Assembly: GCF_008123515.1 (NCBI RefSeq)
Contig: NZ_VSSR01000047.1
Coordinates: 62,001-126,000, forward strand
DNA length: 64,000 nucleotides
Reading direction: 5' to 3'
From: Bradyrhizobium cytisi
GTDB taxonomy: Bacteria; Pseudomonadota; Alphaproteobacteria; Rhizobiales; Xanthobacteraceae
Below, in pieces: positions 32,536 to 40,603 of this stretch (positions are counted from its first letter, which is position 1; every line of letters begins with the position of its first letter). Below the pieces are notes generated by a model that worked only from the letters and a program-made list of their open reading frames with translations, searched no databases and had not been told where the DNA came from. A program made the translations under genes and the position numbers.

Positions 32536-33567
32536 ATGACTATCGTGCCCGTCAGCCGCCGCACGTTCATCAAGTCGTCGACGGCAGTGACCGCCGGCCT
32601 CGTGCTCTCTCCCGCCATCATCGGCCGCGCCGAAGCCGCGACCCTGAAGCTGAAATGCTCCTCCTCGCTGCCGAACGATCCGAAATTCGCCAACGGACGC
32701 GTCTACTACGACAACCTCGTCAAGAATTTGAAGGGCAACGGGCTCGGCGAGCAGGTCGAGGTCGCCTTCTTCCCGGACAACCAGCTCGGTCAGGAGATCG
32801 ACGTCATCAATTCGGTGAAGCTCGGCGTCATCGACCTCATGGTGTCGGGCTCGTCGATCTCGGCTAATCTGGTGCCGCTGGTCGGCACCTACGACCTCGG
32901 CTTTCTGTTCTCGAGCTTCCCGCAGCAGACCAAGGCGTTCGACGCCGGTTCCGCCAAGCCGATTGAGGACGCGCTGCTCAAGGGCAGCAACATCCGCATC
33001 ATCGCCTGGGCCTATAATTTCGGCTCGCGCAGCGTCTTTGCGAAGAAGCCGGTGAAGACTCCGGAGGATCTCGCCGGTCTCAAGATCAGGACGCTGCCGA
33101 ATCCCGTCATCACGGAATGCCTGCGGCTGATGGGGGCAGCGGCGACGCCGCTGGCGTTCGGCGAAATCTACACGGCGTTGCAGGCCGGCGTGCTCGATGG
33201 CCTGGAGCATGATCCGCCGACGATCCTCGCCAGCAAGTTCTTCGAAACGGCGAAGTTCTATGCGCTGACGCAGCACAACTTCTCGCCGCTCGCGGTCTAC
33301 TTCAGCGACATGACCTTCAACCGCATGGATCCGAAGCTGCGCGAGGGGTTTCTCGACGCCGCGAAGAAGGCCGCGGTCGACACGCGGGCCCATGGGCTTG
33401 CGGTCGAGAAGGAAGCGCTGACGGCTCTGACCGAGAAGGGCGTGACCGTGGCCGAATGCGACCGCGAGGCGTTCAAGAAGCGCGTGGCGCCGCAGATTGA
33501 GAACTTCATCAAGGCGCGCCCGGAGTCCAAGGCCGTCATCGACATCATTCGTTCGACCCAAGCCTGA
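32536..33567 (+). CDS. TRAP transporter substrate-binding protein (DctP family)
   Basis: A 343-residue periplasmic solute-binding protein for a TRAP transporter of C4-dicarboxylates or related acids. The N-terminus has a twin-arginine-like signal, SRRTFIKSSTAVTAGLVLSPAIIG, cleaved near AEA. Family landmarks are LPNDPKFANGRVYYDNLVKN, VEVAFFPDNQLGQEIDVINSVKLG, AWAYNFGSRSVFAKKPVKTPEDLAGLKIRTLPNP (with the ligand-binding Arg in the KIRTLPNP strand) and EIYTALQAGVLDGLEHD. ATG 32536 follows GGGGAGA. It is the first gene of an operon with a fused permease, a 2-hydroxyacid dehydrogenase and an MFS transporter. Confidence 0.93.
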   Translation: MTIVPVSRRTFIKSSTAVTAGLVLSPAIIGRAEAATLKLKCSSSLPNDPKFANGRVYYDNLVKNLKGNGLGEQVEVAFFPDNQLGQEIDVINSVKLGVIDLMVSGSSISANLVPLVGTYDLGFLFSSFPQQTKAFDAGSAKPIEDALLKGSNIRIIAWAYNFGSRSVFAKKPVKTPEDLAGLKIRTLPNPVITECLRLMGAAATPLAFGEIYTALQAGVLDGLEHDPPTILASKFFETAKFYALTQHNFSPLAVYFSDMTFNRMDPKLREGFLDAAKKAAVDTRAHGLAVEKEALTALTEKGVTVAECDREAFKKRVAPQIENFIKARPESKAVIDIIRSTQA

Positions 33568-33568
33568 G

Positions 33569-35428
33569 ATGGTGGTGACAGAAGCCGTGCCGCTCGCGGG
33601 CGGTCGCCACGGAAGCATCGCCCTTCTGCTTCGCCTGAGCGACGCGATCGCGGCCATCCTTCTGGCCGCCGATCTCGCGGTCGTCTGCGGATCCGTGCTG
33701 CTGCGTTTCTGCTTCAACGCGCCGGTCGAATGGTCGGACGACGTCGCGCGCGGATTGATGGTCGGATCGGCCTTCTTCGGCGCAGCAAGTGCGCTGGCGC
33801 GCGGCGAGAATGTCGGCGTGTCCTTCTTCCGCGATCTGCTGGCGCTGCGGCTACGCACCTTGGTCGACGCCGCCAGCGCCGTGCTCGTCGTGCTGATCTC
33901 CGGCTACGTCGCCTACAACGCCATCAAGCTGGGCTCGCTGACGGCGGGACAGACCACCGGCTCCGGCCTGCCGCTGGAGCTGACCTTCTATCCGATGGGC
34001 GTCGGCGCGTTGTTCATGACGGTGTTCGCGATCGACCATCTCTGCGCACGGCCGCTGCCTGAGATCATGAGAGGCCTTGTTGCCGTCGCCGTCGTGACCG
34101 TCCTCTATCTCGCCTGGGATTATCTGTCACCGTCCTCGGTGCCGTCGGCGGGCGTGCTGATGCTGATCGGCTTCTTTGCCACGCTGTTCGGCGGCCTGCC
34201 GATTGGTTTTGCGCTGGCGCTGGCCGCGCTGATCTTCATCTGGGTCGAGGGCGCGCTGCCCGGTGTCATTTTCGCCCAGCAGATGGCGCGCGGCATCGAC
34301 AATTTCGTGCTGCTCGCGATCCCGTTCTTCATCCTCGTTGGCTACCTCATGGAAGCCAACGGCATGTCGGTGCGTCTGATCGAGCTGTTGCAGCGCGGGG
34401 TCGGCCGCATGCGCGGCGGCTTGAACGTGGTGATGGTGGCCTCGATGGTGCTGTTCTCCGGCATCTCGGGCTCGAAGATGGCCGACGTCGCGGCCGTAGG
34501 CTCCGTGCTGATCCCGGCGGCGCGCCGCTCGAAGCAGAATCCGGGCAGCGCGGTGGCCCTGCTCGCGGCGTCCGCGGTGATGGCGGAGACGATCCCGCCC
34601 TGCATCAACCTGATCATTCTGGGTTTTGTCGCGAACCTGTCGATCGGCGGCCTGTTCATGGCGGGGCTGTTGCCGGCAGCGCTGATGGCGGCGGTGCTGA
34701 TCGCCTTCTCCATCATCTTCGGCAAGACGCCAGCGGACGCCGCGGAGGTCGAGCCACAAGTGCCGGTGTCAGGATTGTGGAGCGGCGCGATCGCCTCGTT
34801 CGGCCTGATCTTCATGATCTTCTTCGGCTTCAAGAGCGGCTTTGCCACCGCGACCGAGATCTCGGCCTTCGCGGTCGCCTACGCGCTCGTCGTTGGCAGC
34901 GTCGTGTTCCGCGAGCTCAGCTTCAGATCGGCGACGCATAGTTTCGTTCAGGCGGCGACGCGAGCCGGGCTGGTGCTGTTCATCGTCGCCGCCGCGCAAT
35001 CGCTGGCGTTTACGCTGACCTTGCAGCAGGTGCCGCATGCGGTCGGCGACTTCATGCTGGGACTGTCCAAAACGAGCGGCACCTGGCTGTTCATCCTGCT
35101 CGCGATCGCCGTGCTGATCGTGATGGGCTCGGTGCTGGAAGGCGCGGCTGCGCTCATCATCTTCGGCCCGCTGCTTCTTCCCGTGGCGGTGCAGCTCGGG
35201 ATCGATCCGCTGCATTTCGGCGTCGTGCTGGTGATCGCGATGGGCGTCGGCCTGTTTGCGCCGCCGCTCGGGCTTGGGCTCTACGGCGCCTGCCTGATCG
35301 GCAACGTGCCGATCGAGCAGACGGTGAAGCCGATCCTGGGCTATCTCGGCCTGCTGTTTCTCTGCCTGCTCGTCATCGCCTTCGTGCCATGGCTCTCGAC
35401 CGCGTTGCCGCGCGCGTTCGGCTACTGA
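33569..35428 (+). CDS. Fused TRAP transporter permease (DctQ-DctM)
   Basis: A 619-residue inner membrane protein. The first ~180 residues form the small DctQ part with four helices (LLLRLSDAIAAILLAADLAVVCGSVLLRF, PVEWSDDVARGLMVGSAFF). The rest is the large DctM part with about twelve helices (LPIGFALALAALIFIW, FILVGYLMEANGMS, FSGISGSKMADVAAVGSVL, AETIPPCINLIILG, PPLGLGLYGACLIGNVPIEQTVKPI). Start at 33569 overlaps none but nearly abuts the binding protein stop, so the operon is tight. Together with DctP it imports a carboxylate using the Na+ or H+ gradient. Confidence 0.93.
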   Translation: MVVTEAVPLAGGRHGSIALLLRLSDAIAAILLAADLAVVCGSVLLRFCFNAPVEWSDDVARGLMVGSAFFGAASALARGENVGVSFFRDLLALRLRTLVDAASAVLVVLISGYVAYNAIKLGSLTAGQTTGSGLPLELTFYPMGVGALFMTVFAIDHLCARPLPEIMRGLVAVAVVTVLYLAWDYLSPSSVPSAGVLMLIGFFATLFGGLPIGFALALAALIFIWVEGALPGVIFAQQMARGIDNFVLLAIPFFILVGYLMEANGMSVRLIELLQRGVGRMRGGLNVVMVASMVLFSGISGSKMADVAAVGSVLIPAARRSKQNPGSAVALLAASAVMAETIPPCINLIILGFVANLSIGGLFMAGLLPAALMAAVLIAFSIIFGKTPADAAEVEPQVPVSGLWSGAIASFGLIFMIFFGFKSGFATATEISAFAVAYALVVGSVVFRELSFRSATHSFVQAATRAGLVLFIVAAAQSLAFTLTLQQVPHAVGDFMLGLSKTSGTWLFILLAIAVLIVMGSVLEGAAALIIFGPLLLPVAVQLGIDPLHFGVVLVIAMGVGLFAPPLGLGLYGACLIGNVPIEQTVKPILGYLGLLFLCLLVIAFVPWLSTALPRAFGY

Positions 35429-35440
35429 GGGAGTGTCGCC

Positions 35441-36427
35441 GTGAAAGTCCTGCTGGCCCACACGCCGGAGATGCGCCGCAATTATTACGGCGATCGCAGC
35501 CTGAGCGGCCTGCGGGCGATTGCGGACGTGATCCTGCACGAAGGCGACCGGGCGCTCGATGCGGCAAGCCTCGTGAACGCGGCAAAGGACGCCGACATCA
35601 TCGTCGCTGATCGCATGACGGAAGGGCGCGGCGAGATATTTGCGCAACTGCCGCGCCTGCGTGCCTTCGTCCGCTGCGCCGTCGATATCCGCAACGTCGA
35701 TGTCGATGCCGCCTCGCAAGCCGGCGTGCTGGTGACGCGCGCCGGTCCCGGCTTCGTGCAGGCGGTTGCAGAGCTCGCGGTCGGCTTCATGGTCGATCTC
35801 TCCCGCGGCGTGTCGCGGGCCACCGCCGACTACCATGCCGGCCGCAAACCCGAGGCGCGGATGGGCCGTCAGCTCGCCGGCAGCACAATCGGCATCATCG
35901 GCTATGGCAGCATCGGTCGTTACCTCGCCGAGATCGCCAAGGTGATGCGCATGGAGGTGCTGGTCTCAGATCCCTTCGCTGATGTCAGCGACGGCGCGAT
36001 CAAGCAACTCGGCCTCGACGAGCTCCTGGCGGCTTCCGACTACGTCGTCTGCCTCGCAATCGCCAACGAGCAGACCGAGAAGATGATCGGGGAGGCGGCA
36101 CTGGCGCGCATGCAGAAGCACGCCGTCTTCATCAATCTCTCGCGCGGCAATCTCGTCGACGAGGCCGCGCTCGCGAAGGCGCTGCTGGAGAACCGCATCG
36201 CTGGTGCTGCGATGGATGTCGGCCGCGCGCCCGACCAGATGCCGACGCCGGAACTGGCGAAGCTGCCGAACGTCATCGCCACGCCGCATGTCGGCGGTCT
36301 GACGCCGCAGGCGATCGAATATCAGTCGCTGGAAACCGTGCGGCAGGTCGACGCCATCGTCAAGGGCGAGGCCCCGCAGGGCGCCGTCAACGCCGACCGC
36401 TGGACGCGGCGTCCAGGGATGAAATAA
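35441..36427 (+). CDS. D-isomer specific 2-hydroxyacid dehydrogenase
   Basis: A 328-residue NAD(P)-dependent enzyme of the D-2-hydroxyacid dehydrogenase (SerA/glyoxylate reductase) family. The Rossmann motif GIIGYGSIGRYLAEI lies at about residue 148. The catalytic residues are present: Arg in INLSRGNLVDE region, the Glu of the usual NVIATPHVGGLT block, and the His in TPHVGG. GTG 35441 follows GAGGGAG. It lies 12 bases after the TRAP permease stop and 6 before an MFS gene. It probably oxidises or reduces the acid imported by the TRAP system; the exact acid is unknown. Confidence 0.9.
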   Translation: MKVLLAHTPEMRRNYYGDRSLSGLRAIADVILHEGDRALDAASLVNAAKDADIIVADRMTEGRGEIFAQLPRLRAFVRCAVDIRNVDVDAASQAGVLVTRAGPGFVQAVAELAVGFMVDLSRGVSRATADYHAGRKPEARMGRQLAGSTIGIIGYGSIGRYLAEIAKVMRMEVLVSDPFADVSDGAIKQLGLDELLAASDYVVCLAIANEQTEKMIGEAALARMQKHAVFINLSRGNLVDEAALAKALLENRIAGAAMDVGRAPDQMPTPELAKLPNVIATPHVGGLTPQAIEYQSLETVRQVDAIVKGEAPQGAVNADRWTRRPGMK

Positions 36428-36433
36428 ACAAAA

Positions 36434-37726
36434 ATGCGGCTTCCGTTGTTCTACGGCTGGATCGTGGTTGCGGTGACGTTCGTCACCATGGCCATCGGTG
36501 TCAACGCGCGCACCTCCTTCTCGCTGTTCTTTCCGCCGATCATTTCCGAATTCGGCTGGGAACGCGGCGTCACCGCGGGCGCTTTCTCCTTCGGGTTCGT
36601 CGCATCCGGCGTGGCCAGTCCGTTGATCGGACGGCTGATGGACCGCGCGGGACCGCGCGCCGTGATGGAGCTTGGCGTGTTGCTGATGGCCGGGGGGCTG
36701 CTGCTCGCGCCTCTCACCAGCCAGCCCTGGCATCTCTATCTGACGATCGGGGTCATGGTCGGCGCCGGCTCGGTGTGTCTCGGCTATTCCGGCCAATCGC
36801 TGTTCCTGCCGAACTGGTTCATCCGCAAGCGCGGCTTTGCCATCGGCATCGCCTTTGCCGGCGTCGGCATCGGTTCGATGACGCTGCTGCCATGGGTGCA
36901 GCACATGATCGAGCAGACCGGCTGGCGCACCGCCTGCACCGCGATGGGCCTGACGATCCTGATCGTGCTGGCGCCGATCAATCTGCTGCTGCACAAGCGC
37001 CCCGAAGACATCGGCCTGCAGCCGGACGGCGACGCGGCGCCGGCCGCAGGGACCGCAATGCCGGTCTCCAACATCGTCGACCCCGTCTGGGCCGCCACCG
37101 ACTGGACGCTGAGGCGGGCGGTTGCGACGGCACGCTTCTGGTGGCTCGCGCTCGGCTATTTCTGCGGCCTCTACATCTGGTACGCGGTGCAGGTGCACCA
37201 AACGAAATTCCTGCTCGACATCGGCTTCAGCCCGAGCGTTGCGGTATGGGCGCTCGGCGCCGTCAGCCTGCTTGGCATCCCCGGCCAGATTTTCCTTGGC
37301 CATATCTCCGACCGGATCGGGCGGGAATGGGTGTGGGCGATCAGCTGCGCCGGCTTTGCGATCTGCTTCGCGGCGCTGATGGCGCTGAAGTTCCAACCCT
37401 CGTTCTGGCTGGTCTGGTTGATGGTGTTCACGCAAGGCGCGCTTGGTTACGGCCTCACCTCGATCATGGGCGCGGTGGTGTTCGAGATTTTTCAGGGCCG
37501 GCACCAGGGCAGCATTTTCGGCATGATCATGCTCGCGGCATTGGCGGGTGGCGCGGCCGGCCCGTGGGTGACCGGCCTGCTCTACGATCGCGCCGGCGAC
37601 TACACGCTCGCCTTCGGCATCGCCATCGTCGTCAGCCTGCTGTCGGCGCTGTCGGTCTGGCAGGCCTCCCCGGGCAAGGTGCGGGCCGTGGCCGGGCGGC
37701 TGCATAAGCTCCAAGCTGCAAAGTAG
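36434..37726 (+). CDS. MFS transporter (monocarboxylate/oxalate-formate-like)
   Basis: A 430-residue inner membrane permease with twelve helices. The N-terminus LPLFYGWIVVAVTFVTMAIGVNARTSFSLFFPPIISEFGW matches the MCT/OFA-like branch of MFS, as do GYSGQSLFLPNWFIRKRGFAIGIAFAG and the central HKRPEDIGLQPDG linker. The last helices (FQGRHQGSIFGMIMLAALAGGAAGPW) fit too. It is the last gene of the TRAP operon and would export or import a carboxylate. ATG 36434 has a weak ribosome site, but coupling to the upstream stop 6 bases earlier makes it plausible. Confidence 0.92.
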   Translation: MRLPLFYGWIVVAVTFVTMAIGVNARTSFSLFFPPIISEFGWERGVTAGAFSFGFVASGVASPLIGRLMDRAGPRAVMELGVLLMAGGLLLAPLTSQPWHLYLTIGVMVGAGSVCLGYSGQSLFLPNWFIRKRGFAIGIAFAGVGIGSMTLLPWVQHMIEQTGWRTACTAMGLTILIVLAPINLLLHKRPEDIGLQPDGDAAPAAGTAMPVSNIVDPVWAATDWTLRRAVATARFWWLALGYFCGLYIWYAVQVHQTKFLLDIGFSPSVAVWALGAVSLLGIPGQIFLGHISDRIGREWVWAISCAGFAICFAALMALKFQPSFWLVWLMVFTQGALGYGLTSIMGAVVFEIFQGRHQGSIFGMIMLAALAGGAAGPWVTGLLYDRAGDYTLAFGIAIVVSLLSALSVWQASPGKVRAVAGRLHKLQAAK

Positions 37727-37865
37727 GTTCCGTACGCACCGCATTACCGGCGCCGCTTTCGCGGAATGTTAAGCATGTCGCGGCTTGGCGGAGCGCGAGC
37801 CGGTTGCAAAAACGCCTTGGACACCATCGGAGCATTAGCTTGGGGCCGATTGCGGCATTTTCCTG

Positions 37866-40469
37866 ATGCTGCCGAGCCCAACGATGTCCGCCTCCGATTG
37901 CCCAGTGACCGAAATGCCGGACGTGCTGCGCGCGGCGCTCGAATGCGCCGACGACGGCATCGTCATTGTCGATGGTGCGCATCGCGTCACGCACTTCAAC
38001 GCCGGTGCCGAGCGGATATGGAAGCTCGCACGCGCCGATGTCCTCGGCCGCGATGCCGAAATTCTCTCGCTGAGATGCCTTCAGGCCGATCCGATCGCGG
38101 ATTTTCGCGACGAGATCAGCCTGGTGCGGCGCGACGGCAGCCGGATCAAGGCGACGATCGCGCTGTCGTCGGCGACGATCGACGGCGCGACCCATCACAT
38201 CGTGTTCGCGCGCGACGTCACGGCCGATGCCGAGCGTCGCGTCAGGATCGGGCTGCTCAACGCGGTCTCCGACCAGACCAATCGCGCGGTGATCATCACC
38301 GACGTCGAGCAGAACATCCGCTACGTCAATTCGTCCTTCACGACGCTGTTCGGTTACACCAGCGAGGAAGCAGAGGGACGGCGCGCAGGCGAGCTCATCG
38401 CCGGCTGCCATACCAATCGCACCGGCATTGCAAAGCTGGTCAAGCGGCTCCTCGACGGAGGCCGGCGCGGCGAGGTCGAGACGCTGGTTTACACCAGGGA
38501 CGGTGAGGAGATCTGGGTCTGTGCCCGGGTCGACGCCTTCCGCGACAAGAAGGGCCGCGTCAAACACATCTTCGCGCTGCTCGAGGACATCACCGAGTCC
38601 CGGCAGCTGCGCTCGCTCCAGCAACTCATCACGAGCGCGCTGGCCGACGAGGTGCCGATCGCCGAGATCGCCGACCGGCTGTGCCGCCGCGTCGAAGAGA
38701 TTGCGCCCGATGTCGTCTGCTCGCTGCTCCATGTCGATTCCGCCGGACTGATCCATCCGCTCGGCGGCCCGAGCCTGCCCGAGGATTATTCCCGTGCGCT
38801 CGACGGCATCCCGATCGGCCCCAATGTCGGCTCCTGCGGCACCGCCGCCTTCTACGGCGAGCCGGTGCTGGCTGAAGATCTCGACACCGATCCGCGCTGG
38901 CAGCCCTACAAGGCCATGCCGCTCGAAATCGGCCTGCGTGCCTGCTGGTCGACGCCGGTCAAGGCCAAGGACGGCCGCGTCATCGCCACCTTCGCCTTCT
39001 ACTTCCGTGAGCCGCGGGCGCCGAGCAATTGGCACCGGCGCATCGTCGATGCCTGCGTCAACCTCGGCGCTTTCGCGATCGAGCGCAAGGAAGCGCGCGC
39101 CGAGATTGCGCGGCTCGCCTATCACGACATCCTCACCGGGCTGCCCAACCGCGCACAATTGCGGCACCTGATCACCACCGCGATCGATGCCTGTCCGACT
39201 GGCAGCCACGTCGCGCTCGCCTTCCTCGACGTCGATCATTTCAAGGACGTCAATGACACGCTCGGTCACGCCGCGGGCGACGAGCTGCTGATTCAGCTCG
39301 CGCAGCGTTTGCGCGAGCAGATCGGGCCCGAGGACATGCTGGGCCGGCTCGGCGGCGACGAATTCGTCATTCTGCTGCCGAACCGCAACGCCGAGAGCGC
39401 CGCGCGCGTCGCGGCCGACGTTACCCAAGCGCTGGCCGCGCCGTTGCGGCTCGGATCGAAGCTGATGCCGATGTCGGCCAGCATCGGCATCAGCCTCTAT
39501 CCCGACCATGCCACCGATATTGACACACTGATGCAGCAGGCCGACGCCGCCATGTACATGGCCAAGCAGGCGGGCCGATCGACCCATCGCATGTTCAGTG
39601 CTGAAATGAACGGATTGGCCGAACAGCGGCTGGCGATGATCGCAGCACTCCGCCGCGCCATCGCCGACAATGCGCTGAGCCTTAGTTATCAGCCGCAGAT
39701 CCGCAGTGGCGACGGCGCCATCCACGGCGTCGAGGCGCTGGCGCGCTGGCACGATGCGGAGCTCGGCGATGTCTCGCCGGCAAAATTCATTCCGCTCGCC
39801 GAAGAATGCGGCCTGATCGAGCAGATCGGGCTGTGGTCGGTGCGCGAGGCTTGCCGGCAGATGGCGAGCTGGCGCCGCGCCGGGCTCAACATTCCCTCCG
39901 TCTCGGTGAATCTGTCGCCGCTCAATTTCCGCAACGTCACCTTGGCCGCGCGGCTTGCCGACGTCCTCGCCGAACACCAGCTGCCGCCGGATGCCCTGAT
40001 GCTGGAGATTACCGAAGGCACCTTCATGCAGGACGGCGCTGCCGCGCTCGAGACGATGCACGCGATCCGCGCGCTCGGCATCGGCCTGTCCGTGGATGAT
40101 TTCGGCACCGGCTATTCGAGCCTCAGCCGGCTCGCGCAGCTGCCGATCCGCGAGCTGAAGATCGACCGCAGTTTCATGCGCGACATCGAGAAGGACGCCG
40201 GCGCACTCGCCATCGCCACCGCCGTGGTGCGCGTCGGCCAGGGCCTCGGCATGACCGTCGTCGCCGAAGGCGTCGAGACCGAAGGCCAGCGCAAGATGCT
40301 GGCCGAGCTCGGCTGCGACGTCGTGCAGGGCTTCCTCTATGCCCCCGCGCTCGCGCCGGGCGCCTTCGAGCGCTGGCTGATCGAGCATTGCGCCGCGCAG
40401 GCGAGGGCGATGCTCGGCCGGCTCGACGTCAAGCCGGCGGGAGTGCCCGCGGTGAAGCGGCTGGCTTAA
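37866..40469 (+). CDS. PAS-PAS-GAF-GGDEF-EAL bifunctional c-di-GMP protein
   Basis: An 867-residue cytoplasmic signalling protein. Two PAS domains at about 15-125 and 135-245 (SFTTLFGYTSEEAEGR, then YTRDGEEIWVCARVDAFRDKKGRVKHIFALLEDIT) and a GAF domain at about 255-415 (GPNVGSCGTAAFYGEPVLAEDL) precede a GGDEF domain with an intact RLGGDEFVILL and an EAL domain with intact GVEALARW, SVDDFGTGYSSL and VVAEGVETEGQ. The arrangement resembles E. coli DosP. It could make and degrade c-di-GMP; which activity dominates is unknown. No clear ligand for the PAS or GAF domains. Start 37866, or the ATG at 37884. Confidence 0.93.
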   Translation: MLPSPTMSASDCPVTEMPDVLRAALECADDGIVIVDGAHRVTHFNAGAERIWKLARADVLGRDAEILSLRCLQADPIADFRDEISLVRRDGSRIKATIALSSATIDGATHHIVFARDVTADAERRVRIGLLNAVSDQTNRAVIITDVEQNIRYVNSSFTTLFGYTSEEAEGRRAGELIAGCHTNRTGIAKLVKRLLDGGRRGEVETLVYTRDGEEIWVCARVDAFRDKKGRVKHIFALLEDITESRQLRSLQQLITSALADEVPIAEIADRLCRRVEEIAPDVVCSLLHVDSAGLIHPLGGPSLPEDYSRALDGIPIGPNVGSCGTAAFYGEPVLAEDLDTDPRWQPYKAMPLEIGLRACWSTPVKAKDGRVIATFAFYFREPRAPSNWHRRIVDACVNLGAFAIERKEARAEIARLAYHDILTGLPNRAQLRHLITTAIDACPTGSHVALAFLDVDHFKDVNDTLGHAAGDELLIQLAQRLREQIGPEDMLGRLGGDEFVILLPNRNAESAARVAADVTQALAAPLRLGSKLMPMSASIGISLYPDHATDIDTLMQQADAAMYMAKQAGRSTHRMFSAEMNGLAEQRLAMIAALRRAIADNALSLSYQPQIRSGDGAIHGVEALARWHDAELGDVSPAKFIPLAEECGLIEQIGLWSVREACRQMASWRRAGLNIPSVSVNLSPLNFRNVTLAARLADVLAEHQLPPDALMLEITEGTFMQDGAAALETMHAIRALGIGLSVDDFGTGYSSLSRLAQLPIRELKIDRSFMRDIEKDAGALAIATAVVRVGQGLGMTVVAEGVETEGQRKMLAELGCDVVQGFLYAPALAPGAFERWLIEHCAAQARAMLGRLDVKPAGVPAVKRLA

Positions 40470-40560
40470 TCGCCTTTCGCCGCTCCGGACCGAATGAAAA
40501 AAGTTGCCCGCGGGCTGCAGGCAGCAGGCCGTGAGGATTTTTCGGTGAATGTTCGTGAGA

Positions 40561-40583
40561 GAGCCCCGCCAGAGGCGGGGCTC
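40561..40583. terminator. GC-rich hairpin between convergent genes
   Basis: GAGCCCCGCC (40561-40570) and GGCGGGGCTC (40574-40583) form a perfect 10-base stem with a three-base loop, between the c-di-GMP gene and the convergent DUF1236 gene. There is no T-run, but a terminator role for either strand is likely. Confidence 0.65.
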
Positions 40584-40603
40584 CGAGCGCGTTGCCGGCC
40601 GGA

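Noticed and set aside
32122-33858. A 578-codon antisense frame over the TRAP binding protein
   Set aside because: Crosses two genes and the doxX terminator; no recognisable domain.
35966-37744. A 592-codon frame antisense to the MFS transporter
   Set aside because: Highly charged, no membrane segments or motifs; a shadow of the MFS gene.
37632-40388. A 918-codon frame antisense to the GGDEF-EAL gene
   Set aside because: No motif or ribosome site; the sense strand has intact GGDEF and EAL motifs.
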